Below are positions 47,634 to 58,177 of a DNA stretch of 64,000 nucleotides, piece by piece. Both the position numbers and the translations under genes were made by a program. Below the pieces are notes generated by a model. It did not search any database. It worked only from the letters and a program-made list of their open reading frames with translations, and was not told the DNA's origin. The stretch is from Thiorhodococcus drewsii AZ1 (GTDB lineage Bacteria > Pseudomonadota > Gammaproteobacteria > Chromatiales > Chromatiaceae), in NCBI RefSeq assembly GCF_000224065.1, contig NZ_AFWT01000004.1, forward strand, positions 62,001-126,000, given 5' to 3'. Positions within the stretch are counted from its first letter, which is position 1; each line of letters starts with the position of its first letter.

Positions 47634-50222
47634 GTGATCTCCGCTCGCCTCGCCCGTCTTTCCTTCATTGCCCTCGCGCTCGTCTGCTTCTCGCTTTCGA
47701 CGCTCGCACAGGACACCCCTGACGCAGCGGCGGCGGATGCCACCGCAACCGATACCCCAGCCACGCAAGCGCCGGAGGCAAAGAACGGACTCGACCCCGC
47801 TCTGGTCGGTCTCCCCGCGCTTCCTGGACAGGACGCGTCGGCCGAGGATATCGACAAGACGCTGAAGCGGATCGATGACCGAATCGCAGAGGTCAAGGAC
47901 GAGGACGCACCGCCGCCCTCCACCAACCAAGACGAAGGACCCGCTCCTGATCCGAGGCTCGAACCGCTGCGCGACCTGCGACTCTCGCTGCAACGTCGAG
48001 CGACCCTGCTCTCGCGACACCAGGAGCTGCAGCGCTCGCTGACCGAGCTACAGGCCTCACAGGAGGCATTACAGCAGAAGGGCCTGCCTGAAAAGCCGCC
48101 CTACCCGATCGCGGAAATCGATCGCTTGTATAGCGAGCATCGACTGGCCAGGCATGCCGCCGAGGCGGCCGAGCGCGCACTGGAGATCGCGCGTCAACAG
48201 ACCGAAGCGGCGACCAAGGAGATCGAAACCCAGGAGCAGGAGCGCCGACGCGCGCGCAGCCAGCTGGAACAGGCCGCGCCCGAAAGCGACAAACTGCAGC
48301 TCGAGCGCCGACTGGAAGCCGCACGACTCGGCGTACTCGCCTCACGGCAACGGCTGGCAACGGCGCAGCGCACCCTAGAGGTCGCGCATCTGGAGGCGAA
48401 GGTCGACCGACAGCGTAGCGACCTGCTGAGCGCCAAAATCGCGCGCATGAAGGATCAGGTCAGCTTCACCAAACAGATGTTGGACGAACGGCTCGCGGAG
48501 CTGAATGCACACGCAACCCAGATCCGCCAGCGGATAGACGCCTTGACCCGGACCGGAAACCAGGCCGAAAGCGCCCTGTTCGATGCCCGCCAACGGCTGG
48601 AGCGCAACCAGGACGAAGCTCGCGCACAGTTCCTAACGGAAGCGGTCGCGGCCAGCGAGGCCGAGCTCGCATCCTCGCGCAAGGGCATCGGCTATCTGCG
48701 CCATGCGCTCACGAGCATCGCTTCGGAGCGCACACTCTGGGAGCGTCGCTATCGACTCTATCAGGAAGACGAAGCGGCCTCGCTGGTCAACTGGCTGAAA
48801 GAGACGACCGACCTCGCCGACAACATCGAGGCCGAAACCCGCTATCTGCAAGACGAGCTTGCCACGCTGCGATCGATGCAGCTCGCGCTCACCCAGCGGC
48901 TCGGCGACTCAGGTCTCGCGGATGATCTGCGCACCGCACTGAAACGCCGACTCGCGGCCCTGGATGCGCAGGAAAAACGCGCCGAGGAGTTGCTCGGCGT
49001 CGAGGACCAGGTCAGCGCCCTGGCGGACCGATTCAAGGACGAGCTCGATCCGCTGGTGAGCCGTCGCACCCTGTCTCAGCGACTCGACGACGCCGAGAAC
49101 TGGGTCTCGTCCTGGTGGAACCGGGAACTGTTCGTCTTCCAGGACCAGGGGTTCTATCTGCGCGACATCGTCACCGGCGGCACGGTCTTCCTGCTGGTGA
49201 TCCTGGCCGTATCCCTACTGAAGCGGCTTCTGAGTCGCACGGTTCTGCCGCGCCTGGTCTCCGCCAGCAACGGCGAGAAACGCGCACCCCGGGCACTGGT
49301 CCTGGCGCTGGTGCGCAATACCAGTCAGCTGTTCGTGGTGATCATCGCCTTCTACGCCTCGATGGCGGTCTCCGGCCTGCTTCCAGGACGTCTGCAAGAC
49401 TGGCTCTGGACCATTCTCGTCGTCGTCTTCTGGCTCCAGATCGGAATCTGGGCCAGCGCGGGCGCAGTCGATTATCTCAACCGCCAACGCAGTCGCCGCG
49501 AGCGGCAGGATCCCTCGGCGGTCAGCGGCTACGGACTCATTCTCTTCTTCATCCGCGTCGGCATCTGGAGCATCGTGCTCATCTCGGTGCTCACCCATTT
49601 CCATTACCCCATCACCGGGCTCATCGGTGCGTTGGGGGTGGGGGGCATCGCGGTCGCCTTCGCGGTGCAAAACATCCTTGCCGATATCTTCAGCTCCATG
49701 GCCATCATCCTGGACAAGCCGTTCAGGGTCGGCGACTTCGTGGTGACCGGTTCGACTCTGGGCGTCGTCGAGCAGATCGGTGTCAAAACAACCCGGATCC
49801 GCAGCCTCTCCGGCGAGCAGGTCACCATGTCGAACACCGAACTGCTCAACAGCCGCATCCACAACTACAAGCGCATGGAGGAGCGCCGCGTCGTGTTCAG
49901 GCTGGGCGTGGTCTACCAAACCGAGCCGGATCTGCTCGAGCGCATCCCCGGAATGATCGAGCGCATCATTCGCGACCAGGCGCATACACGATTCGATCGC
50001 GCCCATTTCTTCGAGTACGGCGACTTCGCGCTGCTGTTCGAGATCGTCTATTACGTCCAGGGACCGGACTACAACCGCTACATGGATATCCAGCAGGCGA
50101 TCAATCTGGCGATCAACCGCCGTTTCCGAGAGGAAGGCATCGAGTTCGCCTATCCGACACAGGAGCTCATCCTCAGACATGCCGGCCCGCAGCCGGGCAG
50201 CGCGGACACGGGCAACGCCTGA
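47634..50222 (+). CDS. Large MscS-family mechanosensitive channel (MscK/KefA-like)
   Basis: 862 residues with a GTG start and a signal peptide (about 1-26). A long coiled-coil periplasmic region (about 60-490) rich in Glu, Arg, Gln and Leu precedes several membrane segments (from about 510). A MscS pore and beta domain follow: GVGGIAVAFAVQNILADIFS, then KPFRVGDFVV. Such channels open under hypo-osmotic stress to release solutes. It is shorter than E. coli MscK (about 1120). A hairpin follows the gene. Confidence 0.88.
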   Translation: MISARLARLSFIALALVCFSLSTLAQDTPDAAAADATATDTPATQAPEAKNGLDPALVGLPALPGQDASAEDIDKTLKRIDDRIAEVKDEDAPPPSTNQDEGPAPDPRLEPLRDLRLSLQRRATLLSRHQELQRSLTELQASQEALQQKGLPEKPPYPIAEIDRLYSEHRLARHAAEAAERALEIARQQTEAATKEIETQEQERRRARSQLEQAAPESDKLQLERRLEAARLGVLASRQRLATAQRTLEVAHLEAKVDRQRSDLLSAKIARMKDQVSFTKQMLDERLAELNAHATQIRQRIDALTRTGNQAESALFDARQRLERNQDEARAQFLTEAVAASEAELASSRKGIGYLRHALTSIASERTLWERRYRLYQEDEAASLVNWLKETTDLADNIEAETRYLQDELATLRSMQLALTQRLGDSGLADDLRTALKRRLAALDAQEKRAEELLGVEDQVSALADRFKDELDPLVSRRTLSQRLDDAENWVSSWWNRELFVFQDQGFYLRDIVTGGTVFLLVILAVSLLKRLLSRTVLPRLVSASNGEKRAPRALVLALVRNTSQLFVVIIAFYASMAVSGLLPGRLQDWLWTILVVVFWLQIGIWASAGAVDYLNRQRSRRERQDPSAVSGYGLILFFIRVGIWSIVLISVLTHFHYPITGLIGALGVGGIAVAFAVQNILADIFSSMAIILDKPFRVGDFVVTGSTLGVVEQIGVKTTRIRSLSGEQVTMSNTELLNSRIHNYKRMEERRVVFRLGVVYQTEPDLLERIPGMIERIIRDQAHTRFDRAHFFEYGDFALLFEIVYYVQGPDYNRYMDIQQAINLAINRRFREEGIEFAYPTQELILRHAGPQPGSADTGNA

Positions 50223-50639
50223 TCCATGACGGGCGACATCATTCGGCCGGTCGAGCGACGCTCGACCGGCCCCTGCTCAGGACCTCTCCAATGCCTGCTG
50301 GAGAGGCTCGCAAGGTGACGCTGGAATCAGGCCGAAAGCAGGTCTCCCCGGCCACGCCCGAGTTTGCCCATGGGATGCAAAACGGCTAGACTTGCGAAAA
50401 TTCGCAAATAAACCATGGACTTCAGGAGTCAGTTTCCCGTGTAGACAGCCCCGGCTCGCCACGCGTTTGAGCCAAACGCCCATATCCAGATCTCGACGCG
50501 ATGCCGCACCTGATGCCTGCGCCTCCCTCCGACTCCCCCGGTTCTCAGATCGCTCCCCTCGCCGCTTAGGCGGCCGGCCTTCGCGTTTTTCATCCATCGC
50601 CGATCCGCTCGGCTCTCTCCGCGAAGGTTCCGACTCAGC
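50223..50639. other. Gap between the MscS-family and SulP genes (417 bp)
   Basis: No gene is supportable. It holds the terminator-like hairpin at 50245-50271; nothing else is recognised. Confidence 0.5.
50245..50271 (+). terminator. Strong hairpin after the MscS-family gene
   Basis: GGCCGGTCGAGC and GCTCGACCGGCC form a perfect 12-bp stem with a 3-nt loop, 22 bp past the stop. No U-run. Confidence 0.65.
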
Positions 50640-52115
50640 ATGAAATCCATCCGCCAGGATTGGCTCTCCAACGTCCGCAACGATCTGCTCGCCGGCCTGG
50701 TGGTCGCGCTGGCGCTCATCCCCGAGGCGATCGCCTTTTCCATCATCGCCGGCGTCGACCCCAAGGTCGGGCTCTACGCCTCCTTCAGTATCGCCACGGT
50801 CACCGCCTTCGTCGGCGGCCGGCCCGGCATGATCTCGGCAGCCACCGGTGCCATGGCCCTGGTGATGGTCACCCTGGTCAAGGACCATGGTCTGCAATAT
50901 CTGCTGGCCGCAACCGTGCTGACCGGCGTGCTGCAGATGCTCGCCGGCTGGCTGCGTCTGGGCAATCTGATGCGTTTCGTCTCGCGCTCGGTCATCACCG
51001 GATTCGTCAACGCACTCGCCATCCTCATCTTCATGGCTCAACTTCCCGAGCTGATCGGCGCGACCTGGCAGGTCTACGCCATGGTGGCCGCCGGTCTGGC
51101 GATCATCTATCTCTTCCCCTACCTGACCAAGGTCGTTCCCTCACCACTGGTGACCATTCTCGTGCTGACCGGCGTGGCCATCTGGCTCAACCTCGACGTG
51201 CGCACCGTCGGCGACATGGGTCAGCTACCCGACAGCCTGCCCATGTTCCTGCTGCCCCAGATCCCGCTCAATCTGGAGACGCTTCAGATCATCTTCCCGG
51301 TGTCGGCCACGCTGGCCGCCGTGGGTCTGCTGGAATCGATGATGACGGCCACGATCGTCGACGACCTGACCGATTCGTCGAGCAACAAGAACCGCGAGTG
51401 CGTCGGTCAGGGCGTCGCCAACGTCGCGACGGGCTTCCTGGGGGGTATGGCCGGCTGCGCCATGATCGGCCAGTCGGTCATCAACGTGAAATCGGGCGGA
51501 CGCGGACGACTCTCGACCCTCGCCGCCGGCGTCCTCTTGCTGCTGATGGTGGTCTTCGCCGGCGACTGGGTGGCGCAGATCCCCATGGCCGCTCTGGTGG
51601 CGGTCATGATCATGGTCTCGATCGGCACCTTCAACTGGGCCTCGATTCGCAATCTGCGCGACCATCCGCTGTCGGCCAACGTGGTGATGCTCTCGACCGT
51701 GATCGTCGTGGTGGCCACACACAACCTGGCGCAAGGCGTCCTCGTCGGTGTGCTGCTCTCCGGCTTCTTCTTCGCCAACCGGGTCGGCAAGGTGCTCTAT
51801 ATCGGATCGGTCTCGCTCGACGAGGGTCGCACGCGCGCCTATCTGGTCACCGGACAGGTCTTCTTCGCCTCGGCCGACCGCTTCGTCGCCTCCTTCGACT
51901 TCAAGGAGGTCATCGAGCGCGTGCGTATCGACGTCAGCCGCGCCCATTTCTGGGACATCACCGCCGTCAGCGCACTCGACCAGGTGGTCATCAAATTCCG
52001 CCGCGAGGGCACCGAGGTCGAGGTCATGGGTCTCGACGAGGCCAGCGCGACCCTGATCGACAAGTTCGCGGTCCACGACAAGCCCGATGCCGTCGAGCAT
52101 CTGATGGGACACTGA
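50640..52115 (+). CDS. SulP-family anion transporter with STAS domain
   Basis: 491 residues. A membrane domain with the start [20 protein letters not shown] and [14 protein letters not shown], typical of SulP carriers, is followed by a C-terminal STAS domain (about 395-485). Family members carry sulfate, bicarbonate or other anions; the substrate cannot be read here. The universal stress gene begins 12 bp later, so the pair likely forms an operon. Confidence 0.88.
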   Translation: MKSIRQDWLSNVRNDLLAGLVVALALIPEAIAFSIIAGVDPKVGLYASFSIATVTAFVGGRPGMISAATGAMALVMVTLVKDHGLQYLLAATVLTGVLQMLAGWLRLGNLMRFVSRSVITGFVNALAILIFMAQLPELIGATWQVYAMVAAGLAIIYLFPYLTKVVPSPLVTILVLTGVAIWLNLDVRTVGDMGQLPDSLPMFLLPQIPLNLETLQIIFPVSATLAAVGLLESMMTATIVDDLTDSSSNKNRECVGQGVANVATGFLGGMAGCAMIGQSVINVKSGGRGRLSTLAAGVLLLLMVVFAGDWVAQIPMAALVAVMIMVSIGTFNWASIRNLRDHPLSANVVMLSTVIVVVATHNLAQGVLVGVLLSGFFFANRVGKVLYIGSVSLDEGRTRAYLVTGQVFFASADRFVASFDFKEVIERVRIDVSRAHFWDITAVSALDQVVIKFRREGTEVEVMGLDEASATLIDKFAVHDKPDAVEHLMGH

Positions 52116-52127
52116 AGGAGATTCGCC

Positions 52128-52991
52128 ATGCAAGAGGAAAACAAGATCCTGGCCTGTGTCGACCGCTCGGACTATGCAGACACCGTGACGGACGCGGCAA
52201 CCTGGGCGGCATGCCGTCTGGAGGCTCCGATGGAGCTGCTGCACATCCTCGACCGACATCCCGAAAGCGCCAGCGGCAAGGACCATAGCGGCACGATCGG
52301 CTTCAACGCCCAACAGCACTTGCTCGAGGCACTGTCCGAGGAGGATGCGGCGCGCAGCAAGGCCGCGCGCGAGCAGGGACGGCTCTTTCTCAATCGGTTG
52401 CGCGAGCGCGCCATCGCCGCCGGGGCCACGGCGCCCGACGTGCGCCAACGCCACGGCGAGCTCGAAGAGGTGCTGGTCGAGCAGCAACCCGGAGTGGGTC
52501 TGTTCGTGCTCGGACGCCGGGGCGAATCGGCCGAGGCCACCCAACGCGATCTCGGACGCAATGTCGAGCGCGTGGTGCGGGCGCTCAAGCGGCCCATCCT
52601 GGCGGTCACCGAGCAGTTCCAGACACCGCGACGGGTGATGCTCGCCTTCGACGGCGGCGGCATGGCGCGACGCGGCGTGGAGCTGGTCGCCAAGAGCCCG
52701 CTGTTCACCGGCCTGCCGATCCATGTGCTGATGTCGGGCAAGACGACCCGGGATGGCGCGAAGCAGCTCGAATGGGCCAAAACGACGCTGGAGACGGCGG
52801 GCCTCGAAACCCAGGTGGATCTGGTTCCGGGCGACGCCGAGAACGTCATCGCCCGCTCGGTGCGCGAGCGGGAAATCGACCTGCTCGTCATGGGCGCCTA
52901 TGGTCACTCCCCGATCCGCGCCCTATTGTTCGGCAGCAAAACCTCCGATCTGCTGCGCTCAGCCAAGATTCCGACACTGCTGCTGCGCTGA
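52128..52991 (+). CDS. Tandem universal stress protein
   Basis: 287 residues with two USP domains (about 1-155 and 160-287). The second keeps the ATP-binding pattern MGAYGHSPIRALLFGS; the first has LGRRGESAEATQRDLGRN in the same place. Its tight coupling to the SulP gene suggests regulation of, or response to, anion transport. That link is inferred from position. Confidence 0.88.
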   Translation: MQEENKILACVDRSDYADTVTDAATWAACRLEAPMELLHILDRHPESASGKDHSGTIGFNAQQHLLEALSEEDAARSKAAREQGRLFLNRLRERAIAAGATAPDVRQRHGELEEVLVEQQPGVGLFVLGRRGESAEATQRDLGRNVERVVRALKRPILAVTEQFQTPRRVMLAFDGGGMARRGVELVAKSPLFTGLPIHVLMSGKTTRDGAKQLEWAKTTLETAGLETQVDLVPGDAENVIARSVREREIDLLVMGAYGHSPIRALLFGSKTSDLLRSAKIPTLLLR

Positions 52992-53445
52992 TCAAGGACC
53001 GGAGAGCCACGGGCGGGATCCTTGGCTTTCCGGCCCCGGCGATTTCCCGGCGGATGAATGGAGTCGATGCGGCAGAAAAACAGGGACGACGACCACACAG
53101 CGTCCTCGCGCTCGCCGGCGGCAACTTGAGTTCATCATGAATCCGCCATAGTTGCTGCATGTCCGGCAGCAGGCATTCTGGGTTAGGATCTTCCGAGCCG
53201 CAGCCTTCCCTCGACACGCATCGGACACGAGACGCACATGCAGCCGCCCCATATCGCGGCCCCCAGTCTCCAGGTCCGCCAAGGAAGGCAGCGCTCATGC
53301 GCGCCCTAACACGCACTTATCCGGCTGCGTCAATGATCGCGGTCGTCCAACCCTGCACCTTGGACAGCCCTCCCGGATCAGACTCGGGGGGGCCGCCGAT
53401 CAGGATCAGAGCCATGCCCCGTATCGAGATACGTAAGGAGATTCC
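52992..53445. other. Gap upstream of the chemoreceptor gene (454 bp)
   Basis: No gene is supportable. A good ribosome site (AAGGAG) precedes the ATG at 53446. No sigma-28 flagellar promoter is recognised. Confidence 0.45.
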
Positions 53446-55293
53446 ATGCTCATTCGCCATAAACTCTACAGTTTGTCCGCATTGTCGGTCGGCGCGTTGC
53501 TGATTCTGATGCTCGGCGTCTGGTGGTCTTGGACGGAGCTGAATAGGCTCGACGCAGCCAAGGAAATCGCGTACGAGCTGCACCAGCACCTGCTGCATAC
53601 GCGTCTCGATCAGCAGGCGTTCCTGATCCAGCTCGACGAAACGCATCCCAAGCAGTTACGCCAGGAGGCCGCCCAGTTCGACGAACATCTCGCCGAGCTG
53701 CGCGACAGAATCGCAGGTACAGGTAAAGGTCTGGACGCCAGCGATCTCGATGCCTTAAAGGACGCCTTCGATGGGTATCTGAAGACATTCGAGCAACTGG
53801 TCGGAGAATATCGAACGATCGGCTTCGATCCGGAATCCGGCCTCTACGGCAGCCTTCGCGAGGCCGTGCACCAGGCGGAGAAGAGCGTCGACGCCCGCCA
53901 GCGCGACGACCTCCTAGCCGGGATCCTACAGCTGAGACGGCACGAGAAGGACTTCATGCTGAGATCCAACACCAAGTACGTCGACAAGTTCGAAAAGGAC
54001 TACCGCAATCTGATCGATCTAGCCGGAAACGACCAGGAGCTGATCTCCACGCTGACGGGCTATCGTCAGGATTTCCTTGCGCTGGTCGAGGCGAAGGAGC
54101 GCGTCGGCCTGGCCCCCGATCAGGGCATCCGAGCCGAGCTCGCCGCCAGGATGCAGAAGACTTCCTCCCTGCTCGGCGGGCTCGCGGACCATCTCGAAAA
54201 GACGCTGAAGAAGGAAGGGAGCGCCATCGTTTGGAGACTGCTGGCACTCTCGCTCCTGGTCACGCTAGGCGTCGCCTCGCTCACATGGTGGATCGTGCGC
54301 AGCCTCGATCGCGGGCTGGGGCGGGCGATCGGTGTCATCAACGACATCGCGGAACACCACGACCTGACGCTGAAACTCGGCCTCGAAGGCAAGGACGAGC
54401 TGGCCCAGATGGGGCGCGGATTCGACTCCATGCTCGCCAGCATGCGTCAGGTCATCCAGCAATGCCGGGACGCGGTCGATCACCTCACTCAAATCACCGC
54501 CGAACTCTCGGCCAACGCCGACGAGACCTCTGAGGGAGGACGTCAACAGCTCGCGGAAGCAGACCAGCTGGCGACCGCCATCACCGAGATGGGCGCAACC
54601 ATTGAGGAGATCGCGCGCAATACCGAGATGGCCGCCGAACGCACCCGCCGCACCAGCGAGAACACCCAACAGAGCCATCATCAGGTGGAGGAGACCATCC
54701 GGCGCATCCAATTGCTGTCGCAACGGCTGGAGGAATCCAACGCGGCAGCCTCGAAACTGGCGCAGAGCGCAACGACCATCGGCTCTGTACTCGACGTCAT
54801 CCGGGGCATCGCCGAGCAGACCAACCTGCTGGCGCTCAACGCCGCCATCGAGGCCGCCCGCGCCGGCGAGCAGGGACGCGGCTTCGCCGTCGTCGCCGGC
54901 GAGGTCCGGACGCTGGCGATGCGCACCCAGACCGCCACCGAGGAGATCGCGGGCATCATTGCCAACCTGAACCAGACCACGGACAACATCGTCCAGCTCA
55001 TCGACCACTGCCATACGGAAGGACAGGAAAGCGCGACTCAGGCCACCCAGGCTGGAACCTTTTTGGCCGAGATCGCCGCAGACGTGTCCTCGGTGCTCGA
55101 CATGAGCACCCAGATCGCCGCTGCGATCGAGGAGCAGAGCCATGTCGCCTCGGAGGTGAACCGCAACGTGGTCGCCATTCGGGACGTCGCCGAGCGCTCG
55201 GCGGAGGCCGCCCACACCAACGCCGAGAGCACCAACATGGTCGCAAGCCAGTCCGAAGGTCTGTCCCAGGTCATCAGCCGGTTCCGGGTATGA
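53446..55293 (+). CDS. Methyl-accepting chemotaxis protein with HBM-type sensor
   Basis: 615 residues. Membrane segment about 8-30, a helical periplasmic sensor (31-260), second membrane segment about 263-285, HAMP linker, then a signalling hairpin with the tip [20 protein letters not shown]. The periplasmic motif [16 protein letters not shown] is characteristic of the helical bimodular (HBM) domain, whose studied members sense organic acids. It stands alone; no che genes are adjacent. Confidence 0.93.
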   Translation: MLIRHKLYSLSALSVGALLILMLGVWWSWTELNRLDAAKEIAYELHQHLLHTRLDQQAFLIQLDETHPKQLRQEAAQFDEHLAELRDRIAGTGKGLDASDLDALKDAFDGYLKTFEQLVGEYRTIGFDPESGLYGSLREAVHQAEKSVDARQRDDLLAGILQLRRHEKDFMLRSNTKYVDKFEKDYRNLIDLAGNDQELISTLTGYRQDFLALVEAKERVGLAPDQGIRAELAARMQKTSSLLGGLADHLEKTLKKEGSAIVWRLLALSLLVTLGVASLTWWIVRSLDRGLGRAIGVINDIAEHHDLTLKLGLEGKDELAQMGRGFDSMLASMRQVIQQCRDAVDHLTQITAELSANADETSEGGRQQLAEADQLATAITEMGATIEEIARNTEMAAERTRRTSENTQQSHHQVEETIRRIQLLSQRLEESNAAASKLAQSATTIGSVLDVIRGIAEQTNLLALNAAIEAARAGEQGRGFAVVAGEVRTLAMRTQTATEEIAGIIANLNQTTDNIVQLIDHCHTEGQESATQATQAGTFLAEIAADVSSVLDMSTQIAAAIEEQSHVASEVNRNVVAIRDVAERSAEAAHTNAESTNMVASQSEGLSQVISRFRV

Positions 55294-55301
55294 TGCGCCG
55301 T

Positions 55302-55333
55302 CCCGGGGCCGTCGGATGATCGGCGGCCCCGGG
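55302..55333 (+). terminator. Hairpin after the chemoreceptor gene
   Basis: CCCGGGGCC and GGCCCCGGG form a 9-bp stem eight bp after the stop. No U-run. Confidence 0.55.
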
Positions 55334-55365
55334 AGGCCTCTCATTCATTCCCGACGAACCATTCC

Positions 55366-55806
55366 ATGCTGCAAGAAACCCACATCATCACGGCCGCGCA
55401 CGTCATACAGCTCGCGGTCGCACCGGTCTTCCTCATCACCGGCATCAGCGGCATGCTGTCCGTCATGACGAGCCGGCTCGGACGCATCGTCGACCGAGGG
55501 CGCGTCGTCGAAGCCTCCGCCGCCGACGGGTCCATGGACGCCAAATGCGCCGAGGACGAACTCAGGCACCTCTCGCGCCGAGGGCGTTTCATCACCGTAT
55601 CGATCGGCCTCTGCACCCTCACCGCACTGCTGGTTTCGGCCATCATCGCCATGCTGTTCATCGGATCCTTTCTCTCTTTCGACGTCTCCCTGTTCGTCGC
55701 CCTCTTCTTCGTGGTGGCCATGCTCGCCTTCATCGTGGCGCTGCTGTTCTTCCTGCGCGAGGTCTTCATCGCCATCGGTGGACTCGAATTCCGCCAACGC
55801 GGCTGA
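55366..55806 (+). CDS. DUF2721 membrane protein
   Basis: 146 residues with three hydrophobic segments (about 15-32, 76-100, 106-135). The start with LAVAPVFLITGISGMLSVMTSRLGRIVDR is characteristic of DUF2721. Function unknown. It lies just before rlmJ with a 49-bp gap. Confidence 0.85.
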   Translation: MLQETHIITAAHVIQLAVAPVFLITGISGMLSVMTSRLGRIVDRGRVVEASAADGSMDAKCAEDELRHLSRRGRFITVSIGLCTLTALLVSAIIAMLFIGSFLSFDVSLFVALFFVVAMLAFIVALLFFLREVFIAIGGLEFRQRG

Positions 55807-55855
55807 CGGAACGCACCCAGAACGTCCCCCCCTATCACACGCGGAGCGGATCCAC

Positions 55856-56710
55856 ATGTTGAGCTATCTGCACGGCTTTCACGCCGGCAATCACGCGGAC
55901 GTCCTCAAGCACGGCGTCCTCGCACTTCTGATCGAGACACTCACCGCCAAACCGAAACCCTTGGTCTATCTGGACTCTCACGCCGGGGCCGGTCTCTACG
56001 ACCTGGACGGCGAGCAGGCCGCCAAGACCGGCGAATTCGCGAACGGCATCGGCCATCTCTGGCCCATGCGCCACGACCTTCCCGAACTCGCGGGCTATTT
56101 CGACAGTATCGCCGCGCTCAATCCGGACGGCGGTTACGTCCGCTACCCGGGCTCGCCCGAGCTGGTCCGTCGACTGCTGCGCCCGGACGACCGGCTGATC
56201 CTGATGGAATTGCATAAGGCCGAGGTGCACGGACTGCGCGCCGCGCTGGATGGGGATTCACGGGTCCACATCCATCATCGCGATGGATTCGAAGGGCTGC
56301 CGGCACTGCTACCGCCAAAGCCGGCGCGGGGACTGGCTCTGATCGATCCACCCTACGAGGTCAAGACAGACTACGCGGAGGTCGCCCGCTGTCTCGCTGC
56401 CGCCCATGCGCGTTGGCCGACGGGCGTCTACGCCATCTGGTACCCCAGACTGGGGCTCGACCGCGATCAATCGGAGACATTGCTGCGTGGACTCCTCGAC
56501 AGCATCCCCCGTGTGCTGATCGCAGAACTCTCGGTTAGCCCCCAGACGCGGGACTTCGGCATGCATGGGTCGGGAATGGCCCTGGTGAATCCACCCTGGC
56601 GGTTCGAAGAGCGCCTCAAGACGCTGCTGCCGCGACTCGCGGCGGCACTGACGCTCGAAGGAACAGGTGGGGACAACTGGCGCGTCGCCTGGAGAGAGGC
56701 GACGGCCTGA
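55856..56710 (+). CDS. rlmJ: 23S rRNA (adenine2030-N6)-methyltransferase
   Basis: 284 residues from the ATG at 55856. Starts MLSYLHGFHAGNHADVLKH, the diagnostic RlmJ opening, and carries the DPPYE catalytic motif of N6-adenine methyltransferases. Uses SAM to modify A2030 of 23S rRNA. An intrinsic terminator follows. Confidence 0.95.
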   Translation: MLSYLHGFHAGNHADVLKHGVLALLIETLTAKPKPLVYLDSHAGAGLYDLDGEQAAKTGEFANGIGHLWPMRHDLPELAGYFDSIAALNPDGGYVRYPGSPELVRRLLRPDDRLILMELHKAEVHGLRAALDGDSRVHIHHRDGFEGLPALLPPKPARGLALIDPPYEVKTDYAEVARCLAAAHARWPTGVYAIWYPRLGLDRDQSETLLRGLLDSIPRVLIAELSVSPQTRDFGMHGSGMALVNPPWRFEERLKTLLPRLAAALTLEGTGGDNWRVAWREATA

Positions 56711-56732
56711 GGAAGGGAGCGACGAGCACGCG

Positions 56733-56752
56733 ACCGAGACGTCTCGGTTTTT
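56733..56752 (+). terminator. Intrinsic terminator after rlmJ
   Basis: CCGAGACGTCTCGG is a perfect palindrome followed directly by TTTTT, 23 bp past the rlmJ stop. It overlaps the start of a REP-like repeat. Confidence 0.75.
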
Positions 56753-56778
56753 CGTAGGCGCGAATGTATTCGCACCTA
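56749..56778. repeat. REP-like palindrome (well-formed copy)
   Basis: GTAGGCGCGAAT-GT-ATTCGCACCTAC after TTTTC; 12-bp arms with one mismatch. The related degenerate copy is at 25114-25144. It sits between the convergent genes rlmJ and corC. Confidence 0.65.
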
Positions 56779-56785
56779 CTTAAGC

Positions 56786-57664
56786 TTAGTCTTCGTCCTC
56801 CGAGACATGCTCGGAGTCGGGCGCATCCAGGCGCTCGATGCTCAGAAGATGCACGCGACGGCTGTCGGCGCGCATCACCGTGAAACAGAATCGACCGAGC
56901 TCGACCGATTCGCCACGTTTCGGCAGGTGCCCCAAGGCGTTGACCACCAGACCACCGATGGTATCGAAGCCCTCGTCCGAGAAATCGCTGCCGAAATACT
57001 CGTTGAAGTCCTCGATGGCGGTGCGGGCCTTGGCGCTATATTCGTTCTCGCCGCGCTGGAAGATACCCGACCCCTCATCGTAGTCGTGCTCGTCGTCGAT
57101 CTCGCCGACGATCTGCTCCAACACGTCCTCAATGGTCACGAGTCCGGCTGCGCTGCCGTATTCGTCGACGACGATCGCCATGTGGTTGCGGCTGGCACGG
57201 AATTCCTTGAGCAGGACGTTGAGACGCTTGCTCTCGGGGACGAAGACGGCGGAGCGGAGCAGATCGCGAATGTTGAAGGCACGACGCCCCGAGTTGAGAC
57301 AGAATGAGAGCAGGTCCTTGGCCAGAAGGATCCCGACCACCTCGCCCTTGTCGTCGCCAGTGACCGGAAAGCGTGAATGGGCGGATTTGACCGCGATCTG
57401 GAGAATCCGCTCCAGAGAGTCGTCCCTCTTCAGAGACACCATTTCAGCGCGCGGAATCATGATGTCACGGACGCGCAGATCGGATACCTGCAAGACGCCC
57501 TCGATCATGCTCAAGGCATCCGTGTCCAGAAGCTCCCGTTCCCGGGCGTCCTTCAGCAACTCCACGAGTTGCTCCTTGTCCTGTGGTTCGCCTCCAAGCA
57601 AATGGCCAAGTCGTTCGAGCCAATTGCGTGAACGCGAACCCTCGCTAGATCGATCGCTCGCCAT
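56786..57664 (-). CDS. corC: CorC-type CBS/transporter-associated domain protein
   Basis: 292 residues: two CBS motifs (from IMIPRAEMVSL and LLRSAVFVPESKRLN) and a C-terminal CorC_HlyC domain (FSDEGFDTIGGLVVNALGHLP). It lacks the DUF21 membrane domain, so it is the soluble CorC form linked to magnesium/cobalt handling. It ends the conserved cluster miaB-ybeZ-ybeY-corC, with a 6-bp gap after ybeY. Confidence 0.92.
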   Translation of the reverse strand: MASDRSSEGSRSRNWLERLGHLLGGEPQDKEQLVELLKDARERELLDTDALSMIEGVLQVSDLRVRDIMIPRAEMVSLKRDDSLERILQIAVKSAHSRFPVTGDDKGEVVGILLAKDLLSFCLNSGRRAFNIRDLLRSAVFVPESKRLNVLLKEFRASRNHMAIVVDEYGSAAGLVTIEDVLEQIVGEIDDEHDYDEGSGIFQRGENEYSAKARTAIEDFNEYFGSDFSDEGFDTIGGLVVNALGHLPKRGESVELGRFCFTVMRADSRRVHLLSIERLDAPDSEHVSEDED

Positions 57665-57670
57665 GAGGTG

Positions 57671-58177
57671 TCAATGATCCTCCAGGTCAACCTGGTTTTC
57701 GTAGGGAGGCGCGAATCCTAACCCGCGCATGATGTCTGTTTCCAGCGTCTCCATCTCGTCCGCCTGCTCGTCGGTAATATGATCGTAATCAAGAAGATGC
57801 AAGACCCCATGCACCACCATGTGCGCCCAATGGGCGAGCGGTTCCTTGCCCTGTTCCAGGGCCTCGCGCCGCACCACATCGGCGCAGATCACCAGATCGC
57901 CGATGAGGTCGGCGATGGAAGCCTCGGAGGCCACGCCGGGAGGTAGCTCGAACGGAAAGGACAGCACGTTGGTCGCATAGTCGCGCCCCCGGTACTGCAG
58001 ATTCAGCGCGGCGGCCTCGTCCGGATCCACCACCCGAATCGTCATGGCCGCACGCTCCCGACGCCCGACCAATGCGGCCTTGGCCCAGCGTTCGAACTGG
58101 GGCGGCAAGGGCAGATCCGGGCAGTCGGTCGCCACCTGCAGATCCAGATCCAACGACACGTCCACGAAGACGCTCAT
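57671..58177 (-). CDS. ybeY: Endoribonuclease YbeY
   Basis: 168 residues. Metal-binding motif HGVLHLLDYDH (three His) marks this RNase, which works in 16S rRNA maturation and ribosome quality control. It overlaps ybeZ by 4 bp. Confidence 0.97.
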   Translation of the reverse strand: MSVFVDVSLDLDLQVATDCPDLPLPPQFERWAKAALVGRRERAAMTIRVVDPDEAAALNLQYRGRDYATNVLSFPFELPPGVASEASIADLIGDLVICADVVRREALEQGKEPLAHWAHMVVHGVLHLLDYDHITDEQADEMETLETDIMRGLGFAPPYENQVDLEDH

